From NCBI GenBank assembly GCA_030581615.1, contig JAKTTT010000063.1:1-64000 (forward strand): 64,000 nt of DNA. Reading direction: 5' to 3'. The first letter of the stretch is position 1, and each line of letters starts with the position of its first letter. Of the stretch, positions 8,283 through 19,892 are shown piece after piece. This DNA comes from Alloascoidea africana (lineage: Eukaryota > Ascomycota > Alloascoideomycetes > Alloascoideales > Alloascoideaceae). The notes under the pieces are model-generated. The model searched no databases. It had not been told where the DNA came from and saw only the letters and a list, made by a program, of their open reading frames with translations. The position numbers were made by a program, and so were the translations under genes.

Positions 8283-11052
8283 AGTTAAAACCATTAATCA
8301 TAGATTTTTATTTAGTCATATTGGTGGGAATAAAAAACCCCCCAAGTACTACTCCGTGTCTATCATTAAATCCCTAATCTCGGAATTTCATTTATTTCTG
8401 GAAGACGGCGAACCATAGGCCGTATTCCAGAATAACTAAAAAAAAAAAAAAAAAGCCGAGCTCAATTCTTTGAGTCTGTCTGTCTGTCTGCCTGTTTCGA
8501 ATTCCGCCGGGTTAACTTTTCAACATAATGTACTGTACATTTCGATTTGAATTGTAAAGCACATGCCAGATCTCTCAGCCGTTTCTTCCACCAGAATAGT
8601 GGTTTCCCCGAGTATGATGATGACTTGACTAGAAATCGGTACTCCTTCATACTGTACATAGGATATGTCTTAGAATGTTTGCGGTTACCCTCATTTTTCA
8701 CAAGTTTTTTTATTTTTATTTTTGGCTATGAATGTTAAAAGATTAAAGTCTTGATATCTAGCTAAAATGATGTTTCTTTGATGGGTTGGGAATCTGATTA
8801 GAACCAGCTTAGATTGATACTCTGGATTTCATTCCAATCCTGAACTCCATGTAGTAAACATGGCGCAAGCCCAAGCCTTATTCCTCGCTTTTTCCTGGGC
8901 TGCTCTGCTCTGCTCTGCTCTACTCTACTTGACAGGACAGGACAGGACATCTCGGTCGAATTTTTTCGGCGTTCAAAGATCCAACAATTGCATTTCGTGT
9001 CAGTTTGACTTTGTTCACTGTTTGACCTATGTGTGTATGTATGCGTACGGAGAAACGTTGTTATGTATAAATGGGTTCTTTTTAAGAGTATCTGGCCATC
9101 TGTCTTGAGTATTTCCACCCGTTTCCGTTTCAAGGGGAAGTAAAGATTGGACAGAGAAGATAACGCAAGAGAAAACCAAAAAAAAAAAGGTTAAAAAGAG
9201 TTTATAGTTACAGGATCACATATTCTCCTATTTTGAAGACCTTAAAAGAGTATTGCGAGTATGGCAAAAAAAGGAGAAAGTCATACAAGTGTTGGCTACA
9301 AGAAAGGGATGAATGAATGATGACGATAGTGATTAATGACCTATAGTGTTACGTGTTGCTTGTTGAGAGTTGCCGTGTTTGTGTTTGTGTTTGTATTTGT
9401 ATTTTCAGATGTACACCAACTATATATAAAAGCGTTTAAAGTTACCTCAAGAAAGGTGAATTGAAAGTAGACCTTCCCTTTTCTTAAAGTGTGTTGTTGG
9501 TCGGAAGGGTGGGCCACTCAGACATGGTTCGTGGTGGTCGCCAAGTTGTTGGATTTCATTCCTCCGTGGTAGTTAATTACTAGATATTGGCACAGACTCG
9601 GAGCTCGGAGCTAAAGACAGAGTCAGACTAGGACTGAGACTGAGACTGGGACTGGGACTCAAACTCAGGTCAAAAACAATTAGAGGAGGGATCTTGATTT
9701 CTCGATCGATCGGTCGAGTATTAGATCGAAACGGTCCGTGCGTGTCTCAGATCTACTACTCTCGCCTTGAAGCTAAAGAAGCAACCTGACAAGCAGCAGG
9801 GACTATAATGTGTACGGGTTGTTGTTCTTGAGATCAACTCTTTTCAATCTTTTAGTTTTTTTTTTGTAGTTGATTTCGTTTTACAAGAATTTAAAAGATT
9901 TCTTGAATTATTTTTAAAATTATTTATTATTTAAAGGGGATTTTTTGGCACGGTCGTGAAATAGGACCTCCTCGTGCTAGTCCTAAATGCTCGTACTTTT
10001 GCAATTTGCAGAAGCACGAGGCTTTGTGGTGTGTGGGTTGGGTGTTAACATATACATGTCTTGTGCCTGGTGGGTTTGATAGATAGGCAAATGACAGGAC
10101 AGCAAGGTGCGATACCATCCAGCCGCAATCCAATTAAATAGAGAGTTGAGGGGGTGTTCTTATCTCTGTTGGGTGGACTCGTCTCGTCTCGTCTCGCGTG
10201 GTCAGGATAAGAGGATCAGAAGATAGACAAAAGCTTTCTTGAATGTGATAGCTTTCTGCCCCCGGATTGCTCCTTCGGGGCCCAAATGCCAAGGAAGGCT
10301 GTGTAGAGATGCGCGCATTTATTTTGGTTTTTGTGTTTTCTGGTGTAGTCTATCTATTAGACTCAGCAGGAGCAGCGAAGATCTTATCGGGACCGGGGCC
10401 GGGACAGAGCAGAGCAGAGCAGAGCAGAGCAGGAGACAGAAGAGAAGAGAAGGATGGGTTCTGGAGGTGGAGCGGCACCTAGCGCCCGCTGGGCTCCAGC
10501 GTTTATCTTCTGTCCAAGGTCCCAGCCGCCGCGGTATCGCTTCTCCTCCGACTCTGGCTCTGTTTCTCGTTCTGGCTCACCTCCGCTGCTCCCAGCCGGC
10601 CACGGCGGCCATTGGCAGATTGGCGTTTGCGAGGACTGCCTGCACGATAACAGCCCCAGCCAGCTCGGAAGATCCAGGAGCCCGCCAGAGGAGAAGCGGC
10701 TGCTGCTCCGACCAGCGGCTGCCACTGCGAGCACCGGCACTCTCCCTGGCACTCGCTAGCACTCGCTGGCACTCGCTGGCACTCGCCAGAGCCCTCCAGA
10801 GCACCGCTGCGAGCCCCTTTGCTGCTCTGAGCGGTGAGCCTTGGGGTCCCCCGGGTCCCCACGCCCCGGTCCCAGGCCCCGGTGCCCGGGCCCTGCTGCC
10901 ACGTGCGCTGCCCGAGAGTGGACCCTGCGCCGACCCGGCCAGCTGCATCCGGCCCTCAGGCCCCGGAACCGCGCCCCGTCCGGGCCCCCGTCCGGCCTTA
11001 TTTAAGGTGTTTGTCTCCTCTCTCGTCCATCTCCATCCTGCCTCCCGCCGCC
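8283..11052. other. Long intergenic region between RBG2 and the USP-domain gene
   Basis: About 2.8 kb without a supportable gene. It holds simple repeats: CTCTG units at 8905-8930, GACTGA/GACTGG units near 9635, CTCGT units near 10180, GAGCA units near 10404, and CACTCGCTGG units near 10755. From about 10450 it becomes strongly GC-rich, giving open frames on both strands without protein similarity. A TATTTAA stretch near 10998, 55 bp before the next start codon, is a plausible core-promoter element for the USP-domain gene. Confidence 0.5.
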
Positions 11053-13665
11053 ATGTCTGTGTCCCTCCAGCCCTCGTCCATGGACCCTGACATCTCCAGA
11101 GCCCTGTCCTCGTCTTCCTCCGCCTCGTCCTCCGCCGCCATCGCCGCTGCCGCTTCTGCTGCTGCAACGGGCGAATTGGAATTGGACCCGGACTCACCCC
11201 TCAGCCCCAGGGATACCTCGTTCCCCCATGCTCCTACTTCCTCATCGTCCACCAACACCACTGCGAAGCACAACGAGGGATCCGCTGAACCTCGTTCTTG
11301 GACAATGCAAGAAATCGACCCTTTGGCCCATCCCAACCTGGCCCTGCCCTCTTTACTGCCATTGAACCCCCTGGCTTTTGAAAAACGGGTCTCTTTTGAT
11401 ACCATTGGTGTGTCCTACATTGCCAACAATGAAGAGTACAAACCTCGCAGGCTCTCCTTCCCTGCTCCCGATGCCTCCAACCTAGTCTCCGTGCTGAAAG
11501 CCCCGTCTTCGAAAACACAGCCTGACACCTATGAAATGTCCACAGACTCGGTGGCCCCTAAAGACGCAGACCAAATTGAAAAGGAAACAGCGGCCGCCGT
11601 GGCTGCCGCAACCGGTACGAATACGAATACAAGTACAAGCACCACCACTACCCCAGAACCCTCGTACACCTATACCTCGCTCCTTGGGCCCTCTCGTAAG
11701 ACTGTAAAAGCAGTAGATCTATTCGGTATGGACAAGTTAGACCCGACCAAATCGTTACAGATTGAACAGCAGTCAACCGAACCCTCCGCAGAGCAGATGG
11801 AAAAGATACTCGCAAGTTTTGTCCCCAGCTCATACCCTACCCAACCAACCATTACTTATAGCTCGTGTACTGCGACGATAAAGCACAAACATTTCACAAA
11901 CATTGATTCGGACGATTCCCCAATCGGCAAAACTTATCTGTGCTACATCAGCGGCCGCAAACACACATGGGTCGCTCTCGATTGGTGCCTCACCTCTTTG
12001 CTCCAAAACCACGATTCTCTCGTGATTGTTGCCCTCGTGCACCCGGACGAGGCTGAGTTTGCAATCCAAAAATACGGCGAACCCGACCCGGAACCGTCGA
12101 AAATGCCCTTAGCGCTGTCAATAGCAACCAAACGAGACCTGCCGAAACAGGAATACGCCATTTTTTCAGATGACTTGGAATTTTTGGAAGATGACGAAAG
12201 GACAAAATCTTCAAAGCCAAGGTCCCAATCTCAATCTCAATCTCAGGTACAAACTCCGAAACAGGTCTCGAGGAAAAATTCTTCCTATATTGAGATAACT
12301 TCAAATCCAACGAGAAACAAATTTCGACAGAAAACAAACAATATTTTAAAGTATGCAATTTCGAAAATGGATCCAAATTTAAAAGTCTCGGTCACGGTGG
12401 ATCTCGTCGTTGGAAGTTCTGCTCATGTTCTCGAGTCTTCTTACGAGGTCTACATGCCCAATGCCATAATAGTTGGCACTAAAACTGTTGATGATTCAAA
12501 GATTCGATTCGATTCTTCAAAGAAAATCTCAGAGTATGTATTCTTTTTTTTTATTAGTTTGTCTGCTATTTTGCTTCTGCTAACGTTTCCAAGTCGTGCG
12601 ATACTCCGATCTCCAATTCCGGTCATTGTTGCGCCTTCGCATTTCATGACAACTCCAAAACGCGGCAAAAATGAAAAAGACAATGATGATGCAAAGGACT
12701 CTGCTGGAAAAATCGATGCAAGCTATTTCCGCAATCTATTGGCAACCGCCTCGGACCATTCTGTCCGCAAAGTGCGATCAGGAGACGTTTCGGATTTGCC
12801 CTTACCGGCAAGACCGATCCGGACAATGCCTTCCACAAGATACAAACGAAGCGATACTGTCCCCATAATCGAGGAAGAAAAAGAACTTCGCGCGGGCAGT
12901 TACAAACCGAGAGCGCTTTCTTCCTTGCTTGAGCCTACTTCGCACCAGCAGCAGGGTTTAGGTTCAAACAGTAACCGCAAATCTCCAAGTGCAATTACGA
13001 TAACGTTTGGAAATACCCCGGTTCCTTTCTCTTCTTCTGCGTCCACCTCTAACTCTGCTGCTGGAAGACGGAACAGTTATACGACAACCACAGGGAACTC
13101 AATATCCAGAATCGCATCCAACGGCTCTGTGACCAAAGTACGAAGTTTACTCGATGATTACGAATTTGATACAAAAAAATCAAACTCCCCAGCGTCCTCA
13201 AATAATAATACTCCGGGAACCCCAGGAACACCTGTTATCTCCATAGTTGAGCCCCATCATAATCATAATCATAATCGAACTGCACAGGGCTCAGCCCCCA
13301 CCACCACGGGCAATAACAGCCGCAAAATGAACAACATGTCTTCATTACTCGAAACTAGAAAATCCGCCCCCGTTGTCGTTACAAATGGTGATTCAAACAA
13401 GAAGGGATCTCTTTTCGGAAGCACGAAAAGTAGACTTTCTTCTCTTAGTGTTGATAATGGGAATGGCTCCCATTCAAGACGTTCCTCAATGTCCGTCGCG
13501 GTTTCCACCGGCACCAGTGGTCAAGGCCATCATCATCATCACAGTAGTGCTGGTACTAGTACTGGTACTGGTGGACCGATCCAAAGATCAATGTCAAAGG
13601 CTTCTGCTGCAGGCAGCGAGAAAAAGGGCAGATTTAGCTTTTTCAGGCGGAAAAACAAGGGCTAG
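11053..13665 (+). CDS. Universal stress protein (USP) domain protein, large disordered form
   Basis: Two exons, 11053-12533 and 12594-13665 (850 aa). The start at 11053 (CCGCCATGTC context) is preferred over upstream in-frame codons in GC-rich leader sequence. Residues about 290-525 form a USP-like alpha/beta domain: KTYLCYISGRKHTWVALDWC at its start, VDLVVGSSAHVLESSYEV, NAIIVGTK, and SPIPVIVAP after the intron. Flanking parts are Ser/Thr-rich and disordered, with phosphosite-like stretches (KRVSFDT, RRLSFP), and the C-terminus is basic (KKGRFSFFRRKNKG). Fungal relatives are usually uncharacterised; ATP binding cannot be read from the motif here. The 60-nt intron (GTATGT, GCTAAC, CCAAG) is a multiple of three and has no stop, so an unspliced message also stays open. 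Its removal restores a USP-like SDRAILRSPIPVIVAP. Confidence 0.8.
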   Translation: MSVSLQPSSMDPDISRALSSSSSASSSAAIAAAASAAATGELELDPDSPLSPRDTSFPHAPTSSSSTNTTAKHNEGSAEPRSWTMQEIDPLAHPNLALPSLLPLNPLAFEKRVSFDTIGVSYIANNEEYKPRRLSFPAPDASNLVSVLKAPSSKTQPDTYEMSTDSVAPKDADQIEKETAAAVAAATGTNTNTSTSTTTTPEPSYTYTSLLGPSRKTVKAVDLFGMDKLDPTKSLQIEQQSTEPSAEQMEKILASFVPSSYPTQPTITYSSCTATIKHKHFTNIDSDDSPIGKTYLCYISGRKHTWVALDWCLTSLLQNHDSLVIVALVHPDEAEFAIQKYGEPDPEPSKMPLALSIATKRDLPKQEYAIFSDDLEFLEDDERTKSSKPRSQSQSQSQVQTPKQVSRKNSSYIEITSNPTRNKFRQKTNNILKYAISKMDPNLKVSVTVDLVVGSSAHVLESSYEVYMPNAIIVGTKTVDDSKIRFDSSKKISEYVFFFFISLSAILLLLTFPSRAILRSPIPVIVAPSHFMTTPKRGKNEKDNDDAKDSAGKIDASYFRNLLATASDHSVRKVRSGDVSDLPLPARPIRTMPSTRYKRSDTVPIIEEEKELRAGSYKPRALSSLLEPTSHQQQGLGSNSNRKSPSAITITFGNTPVPFSSSASTSNSAAGRRNSYTTTTGNSISRIASNGSVTKVRSLLDDYEFDTKKSNSPASSNNNTPGTPGTPVISIVEPHHNHNHNRTAQGSAPTTTGNNSRKMNNMSSLLETRKSAPVVVTNGDSNKKGSLFGSTKSRLSSLSVDNGNGSHSRRSSMSVAVSTGTSGQGHHHHHSSAGTSTGTGGPIQRSMSKASAAGSEKKGRFSFFRRKNKG

Positions 13666-14459
13666 AATGGCCCCCCATTAAGAAAAGCAGTACAGCTCAG
13701 TGCAAGGAAGAGTCTTTTTTTTTTTTCTGTTTTGTTTATTGTTTGGCAAAGGCAGCCTTAATAATAATTAATGACTTTGATGTTCTTCTTGATGATTTTG
13801 CATTTTTTCTGTTATTAGCGTTTCGGTCTTTCTTTTTATTTCTTTTTATTTTTTTTTATTTATTTATGAGACGAAATTTAATGATACATATAATCCATTC
13901 CAGAAATATCATCATGGTATGGTATACAGACTTGTTATCTTTTTTAGTTTTTATTATTTTTGTTTGTTTGTTTGTTTTAGTTTTCTATTCGTCGTTCCTT
14001 CATTCCTCTGTTATTTCATGTGTTTATAATGAAGACCAAACTGCCATTTTTTTTATTATATTTTTTTATTATTATTGTTTTTAATCGTCGTGATCATAAT
14101 CATTATGATGATGATGATGATGATGATGATGGTATTAATATATAAACAGCCCTTATGTCTGTGATTGTACATGTATAGACAGATGAAAAGAAAGAAAGAA
14201 AGTAAACAATAATTAGATTGTTGCTTCCATTGACGTATTTGTGACAAAAGACAATTGTTAATCTTGGTTTCCAAGTTATTAGCCAAGACCAAAAAATTCA
14301 GATCCACTCTGCTAATCGGATTGCATTAATGACTAGGATGAAAGGACAACACGCTTGGGTCCGCGATAATCCAGCCAATTTCAAAAAGTTGTTAAAAAGA
14401 GGGGATTATTCAAAGGCATTCTAGACCTCTTTGGTTGAGTATTTTCTCCTCTACTTTCT

Positions 14460-14700
14460 GGTTTTAATATAGCCAACCTATTGCTGTACTTCGGAAGCAC
14501 CCATAAATTGATATACAAAGTGCAATCTCCCACATTTTGGGGCTATCATCAAGTCTACTGGAGATCAATGACCTGATAGTACAATTGATCTTCACTGGAT
14601 ACAGTATTATTTTGATAAAAAAAACTTGCAATTGGTCGAGAACAAGGCAAAATAAGTTAGCAAGTGATGGGCAAGAATGGCCGCCGACTCGTGGGTCTCT
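14460..14700. repeat. Old diverged repeat, copy 1
   Basis: The stretch around 14513-14610 (TACAAAGTGCAAT, CTGATAG, CTGGAT in the same order and spacing) resembles 16259-16350. Similarity is partial (roughly two thirds by eye over about 90 bp) and fades outward. The element family is not recognised. Confidence 0.4.
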
Positions 14701-16204
14701 GATATCAAAATACACTACTAAAAGTTATATCGCAATCTATTTTAAAAGAATCGAATTTATTGACCGACCCGAAAGTGGGCCCTCTAATACTACTGATCGG
14801 GTACTAGAGGAATTGAGCATTTTATAAATTGGGCAACAGCCTTTGGACGGAAAGTCGTTGGTGGCCCCTTTTGAGAGATAAATAAGACCCTTAGCAAACG
14901 CCGGTGGACCAAAATGACAAGTCTAAAGAAGTTACAAGTTTATACTTTTAGAGAAATCTCATGGATATTCTAAGTTTGAAAAAGCGAATGAACCGAGTTT
15001 TGAAGATATATTGAAATCTGTTGGCTCATCCAGGGTGACAGAAAATGTGATATGATTCTTGTAAGCAACAATCACATAAAACCACCAGGACATTTACAAA
15101 AGATACAGAAATGTTTGAAAATTCTATTAAAACTAGTAGCGAATTGTTATTTCAAGTGGTTGGATCTTAATTAAGTATTGAATGTTAAAGGATATAGACT
15201 AGACAGCCGCCAATTCGCATGATAATGTCTGTTACTACTCAATTTTCCCGATCCAACAACTGTTTCTAACTATTTTGAAAAGTTTGGTAAGTTTATTTTT
15301 GGAACATGAATGGAATAATTAAGATTTAAGTGATTTGTATGGACTTAAAAGATAGCAATTTTTTTTTTTTTTGAGCATTGCATCAGTTTTGTTGTGGGCT
15401 TAAAAACTTAGGGAAAGATATACATCTACTTCAAGAGGAATGATCGTACATCCTGGAGAACTTTAAGAAAAAAAAGATATAATTAACTTTTTTTTCAACT
15501 TCTCTATTTATAACGGTTTCTTGGTTGTGTTTTTGTGTGCCTAAGCCACTCAATAATTGAGGGGCTCAATGATTTATTCCGATAAATCTTCTCGGCTATG
15601 TCTTACCATTTTAAACTATATATACACCCCAAAAACAAAATCAAACAGAGCATGAAACTCTGTAATTTTCGTTTTTATTTTTGCTCAGTGAAATGAAAAC
15701 AGTAGAAAAAAAAAAATATAAACACATGTCAAAGAGTTAATGTGCACATAGAATATCTTTCTCCTTACACGGCGTTTTGGTAGAATGCTTAACAATTAAA
15801 CAGGTGTATAACAAATTTTTAGCTGTAAGAGGTTGGAAAAAGCTAGGGGTCACTGATTTACAAACATAGATGAATTGTGATAGAATGGGATCTCATCTTT
15901 TTGTATACTTCAAGCAATAAAGCATACAAGTGAGATAGCCAACTTTCCTTTAAATTGTATTGGCACCGGATACACAACATGCCTTTTCAAACAATAGAGT
16001 CCACAAGAATACTTTTAAAAACTTGATTCAGAAGGCTACGGAGATCCATTCTGCCAGCCAAACTGCATTAAATGGCAGAATGAATTGAAAACCTACTCGC
16101 GTCGTTATTCTTGCACAAATGATTCAATTGGCTTAGGAGTAAAGAGAATACTCTAGTTGAGATCATTTTTTGATCTGTGTGCACGACTGTTTGCACTCCG
16201 GCTT

Positions 16205-16440
16205 TCTGGTATTGAGGTTACGGCCCAAATGTTTGCACCGGGAAGCGCTGGAAAGCGGTATACAAAGTGCAATATACAACGCCAATGTGTTATCAAACCT
16301 ACTGAAAAATGATGATCTGATAGGACTATTGTAATTAACTGGATTCAGATCTTAACTGCCATGCCAATTGGGAAACATTGAAGGTTGATGATTGTTGCCC
16401 ATGAATGACCCACTTAGAACTGCAAATACAAGCTCTATTT
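16205..16440. repeat. Old diverged repeat, copy 2
   Basis: Direct-orientation counterpart of the copy at 14460-14700, with shared TACAAAGTGCAAT and a similar GGGCAAGAATGGCC / GCCCATGAATGACC stretch downstream. Confidence 0.4.
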
Positions 16441-17120
16441 CAGGCTGGCTACCATAAAGATAAAGTTTTTAATAGCTTTTCAATACCATTTTATAATGAT
16501 ATTGGCAAGATTGCTAAAGAAACTACTACTTTTATGTATGAAATGGCTATCGAGTGATGGAAACATATCACTTTCCCATACAATTGAGATACTTTGCAAG
16601 CGCTGAAGAGTTGAAAAACGAATAAGGAAAACAGATGCTTTTTCTGTAGGAAATTCTCCGAACCTATTGAATCAAAAGGATGGAGACAAGCAGATAGCTC
16701 AGGAAAGGAGACAATGTGGGGACTTGTCAAGAGGGGTTATAGCGACTATTCAGCGCTGTAATGCTTGTGAAAACCAGAAATATAATTCTTGCACTAACAT
16801 AAATTTAAATCTCTGGAGATTCTAGAGAGACTAATCTCAAATTGTGTCTTTATAGAACTCTTTCTTAAAAAAATGTTGAATATCGAAAATTTGTGGAAGG
16901 TGATCCATTCACGGCTCGACATAGGAGCTTTACGCTTCATAGACAGCGCTTTGTTCTGGCTGCTGACTTGGGTGATCTTCACCATTTATTTCTCTACTCA
17001 ATCACAAACAAAGTAGAGCCTTATATCGATATTATTTGATAGTTCATGAAAAGAAGGATGTTCAGTTAGTATTAGACAGCCGTCGTTGTCCTGCTAGCTC
17101 TCCAAACCCGTTTTTTTGAT

Positions 17121-17339
17121 TCATAAACACTCTCTGACCATAACACTCAAAGCTGAATATTCTGTTTCTGTTGAAGATAGAGCCACTGCCTGATGCTTTC
17201 TTATTGTCTTGCCAATAGGAGTGTAGCATATTGCTAGTTTTGTAACGTGAAATAACGCCAACATCAAGAAAGCATACTCGTTCAAAGTGAAATTCATTGA
17301 TAACTCAATCGAATGGATATGTCTTAGCGAACTCCGCAA
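17121..17339 (-). mobile_element. Fossil Ty1/copia-type RNase H fragment
   Basis: The minus strand encodes KHQAVALSSTETEYSALS, the diagnostic copia RNase H stretch (SSTEAEY in most elements). Only a fragment survives, its surroundings are scrambled, and no LTR is recognised. It is a broken, old remnant. Confidence 0.7.
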
Positions 17340-17415
17340 AACAGCTTCAGATATGTTGCAAAACTACGCTAAAAAGCACCCCGAAATAAAGGCTTAATCA
17401 TCTTAAACCGGGAGG

Positions 17416-18143
17416 TGTAATATGTGACCGACATGGTCACATCCTATTTACTTTTGTTCACCTAAAAGTACCCTATTTTCTATTATTTGCAGTCAGGAAA
17501 TTCCAATTTTTTATTAATGGGCTCCCGAAAGTCCTTCTTGAAACTGACCACCATCCAATCGTGGACATATTCAAGAGTCAGGCTCCGAGCGCAAAGCAGC
17601 TGAGATGGCTGTCAGAACTGCTTCCATACAAATTGACTATACGCTACATCCAAGGTGCAACAAATCACTTGAACTTTTCCCTTTTATGTAGGTGAGTTTG
17701 GATGGGCTCATGCAACAAATAGTCAATTTGTATGGAAGCAGTTCTGACAGCCATCTCAGCTGCTTTGCGCTCGGAGCCTGACTCTTGAATATGTCCACGA
17801 TTGGATGGTGGTCAGTTTCAAGAAGGACTTTCGGGAGCCCATTAATAAAAATTGGAATTTCCTGACTGCAAATAATACTGAATACAGTTCTTTATTGATA
17901 GTACTCCAGTGACTGGGAGTGTGTTAAGTTTGTGAGATCTGGATGCGATAGGCATCCACGCGTTTTTGTTTCTTGCCATAATGCTGTGCCAATTGCAAAC
18001 CCGAGGCGTCAGTAGTGATTCAGGTTGACAGGGGCTTCTTGAATGATTCTCTATGAGGTTTAAGAGCATAATAATAGGAAATAGGATACTTTTAGGTGAA
18101 TAAAAGTAAATAGGATGTGACCATGTCGGTCACATATTACAAG
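17416..18143. mobile_element. Folded-back fossil of a Ty3/gypsy-type element
   Basis: Outer arms of about 70 bp (17416-17485 and 18070-18143) are inverted copies beginning TGTAATATGTGACCGACATG, which looks like an LTR end. Inner arms of about 155 bp (17483-17640 and 17720-17876) are inverted copies of an RNase H piece (LLETDHHPIVDIFK; LPYKLTIRYIQGATNHLN). The unpaired part 17877-18069 carries further RNase H-like sequence on the minus strand. The element is broken: only RNase H pieces and LTR-like ends remain. The inner arms are almost identical, so the folding is recent relative to the decay of the neighbouring repeats. Confidence 0.75.
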
Positions 18144-18943
18144 GAGAATTTCAATGTATATTCAACAGTTACTACAAATGCCAACTCAAGCTTCTTTGAG
18201 TGAAGACCTCAACAAGTTGGAAAACAAGGTAAATCGACTTAGAGCTGGAAACAAGGAATGGTGAGCAAAACCGGAGGGTTTTGAAAAACGCTTGGACAAT
18301 ATGAGAAACGAGATTTCTGACAATCGATGTATCGAAATCAAGACCCAAACCTGCGATAAAATCCGTGCCCCCTTCAGTGAGTTTGGAGTGGTAAATCCAG
18401 ATATAGGAAAGAGAATGTCAAAGGTTCTTTCCTCAGAGAGACAGGCTGGTCAAGTCGTATCTACACCGGAACCTTCAGCTAAGTCTATCTCAAGTCAGAC
18501 CTAGGTCGTATCTTGATGCTATGTTTAAACAAAGTCCTGATAAATCCCATTTTTCCAAGCGCAGAATGGATATCCTCCATACAATACGGTCTCCCATATC
18601 TTTAACGATAACGGGTATTTGTGGCCAAATACCGGCTGTTATGCTTTTCTTTACAGAAGAATACTCGGGAAACTGTGACATGGTTACAGTATAATTCAAG
18701 TGGATCTTTTGTTTGCGATAAGTTTGTTGAACTATGCCAAAAGAGATACTCATCTGAAGGTTGCAAAATAAGTCAAGGGACCAATATTAGATAGGGTTAC
18801 CCTACCATGCAGACATTCTATATCAATTACCCGGTCACTTATGTGGATGGCCTTCGCAATAAAGCGTTTGGATGGATCTCCCCGACTGATCTCCGAGTAG
18901 AAACTTCTCTTTTTTTGTCAATTCCTGTTCAAATTTGTAAAGA

Positions 18944-19788
18944 ATGGTAAAGGTTTATTCACACGCGGAGTCAATTGATGTTGCAAATGCCGTTGGGGCC
19001 TACATTTTGAAGATCCAGGATGAAGCCCTCAGTTCCAGTAATGACGGATACTTTCGCGTTGCTGTTTCCGGAGGCAGTTTGGGCAAAGTTTTGCACAAGG
19101 GGCTTATTCTCAACAAGTCTATATCTGATCGGATTCAATGGGATAAATGGATTATTTTTTTCAGTGATGAACGACTTGTGCCGTTGGCCCATGAGGACAG
19201 CAACTATGGACTTTTAAACAGCCTTGTATTACAACAATTGCCCCAAGGTTCTAGTAAACCCAAAGTTGTTACAATTGATGAGAATCTGTTGACAGGGAAT
19301 GCTTCCTCTGAAGAACTTGCAATTGACTATGAGAAACGTCTGCTCGAAAATTTCGGTAATACCAACAAGCCTGAATTTGATCTCATTTTATTGGGTTGCG
19401 GACCTGATGGACATACATGTTCTCTTTTCCCAGGACATGAATTGCTAAAGGAGAATTCGAAACTTATTGCCAAAATCGATGATTCACCTAAACCACCACC
19501 AAAACGGATCACAATTACTTTCCCTGTTTTGAAAGCGGCCCACAAGTGAGTAAAGCATAAACCAAAGGCTATTGATTTACCCCAAAACTAACCCCTTTCT
19601 TTTTCTTTTGAAGCATTGCCTTTGTGGCTGAAGGAGCAGGAAAAGCGCCTGTTCTCAAAGAGATCTTTGCCAAAAACTTGGACTACCCTTCTGCAATCGT
19701 AAACGAGGTCGCAGACTCTGCTGTGTCTTGGTTCGTTGATGATTCTGCAATCAAGGGAATCACCTCCATCACTGCTTCCAAATACTGA
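18944..19788 (+). CDS. SOL: 6-phosphogluconolactonase (SOL family)
   Basis: Two exons, 18944-19545 and 19614-19788 (258 aa), joined by GTGAGT and CTTTTGAAG with an ACTAAC branch site. The enzyme hydrolyses 6-phosphogluconolactone to 6-phosphogluconate, step two of the oxidative pentose phosphate pathway, in the cytosol. Visible family motifs: VAVSGGSLGKVL near the N-terminus, FFSDERLVPLAHEDSNYG, LLGCGPDGHTCSLFPGH (active-site region), and PPKRITITFPVLKAAHN across the splice junction. Length fits yeast Sol3/Sol4. Which paralogue it matches cannot be decided. Seipin starts about 105 bp downstream in the same orientation. Confidence 0.95.
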
Positions 19789-19892
19789 GATGGATCCATT
19801 AGTTTACCACTTAAATAGATAGTTTCCAATTGATAACAGGTGTATGGATGTTGTGTGGGGAAGGGCCATCGCGGGCGCACTCCATCGCGCGA

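Larger units (their letters stand above)
13666..18943. other. Gene-free decayed repeat zone
   Basis: AT-rich 3' flank with long T-runs to about 14300, then a mixture of old repeats: a diverged repeat pair, a copia-type fossil and a folded gypsy-type fossil (listed separately). A short open frame at 18292-18504 has no similarity that I recognise. No host gene is visible until 18944. Confidence 0.55.

Noticed and set aside
10239-11052. Long plus-strand frames in the GC-rich leader of the USP-domain gene
   Set aside because: Composition is Ala/Pro/Arg-rich with no family similarity, and a good start codon and TATA-like box exist at 11053 and 10998.
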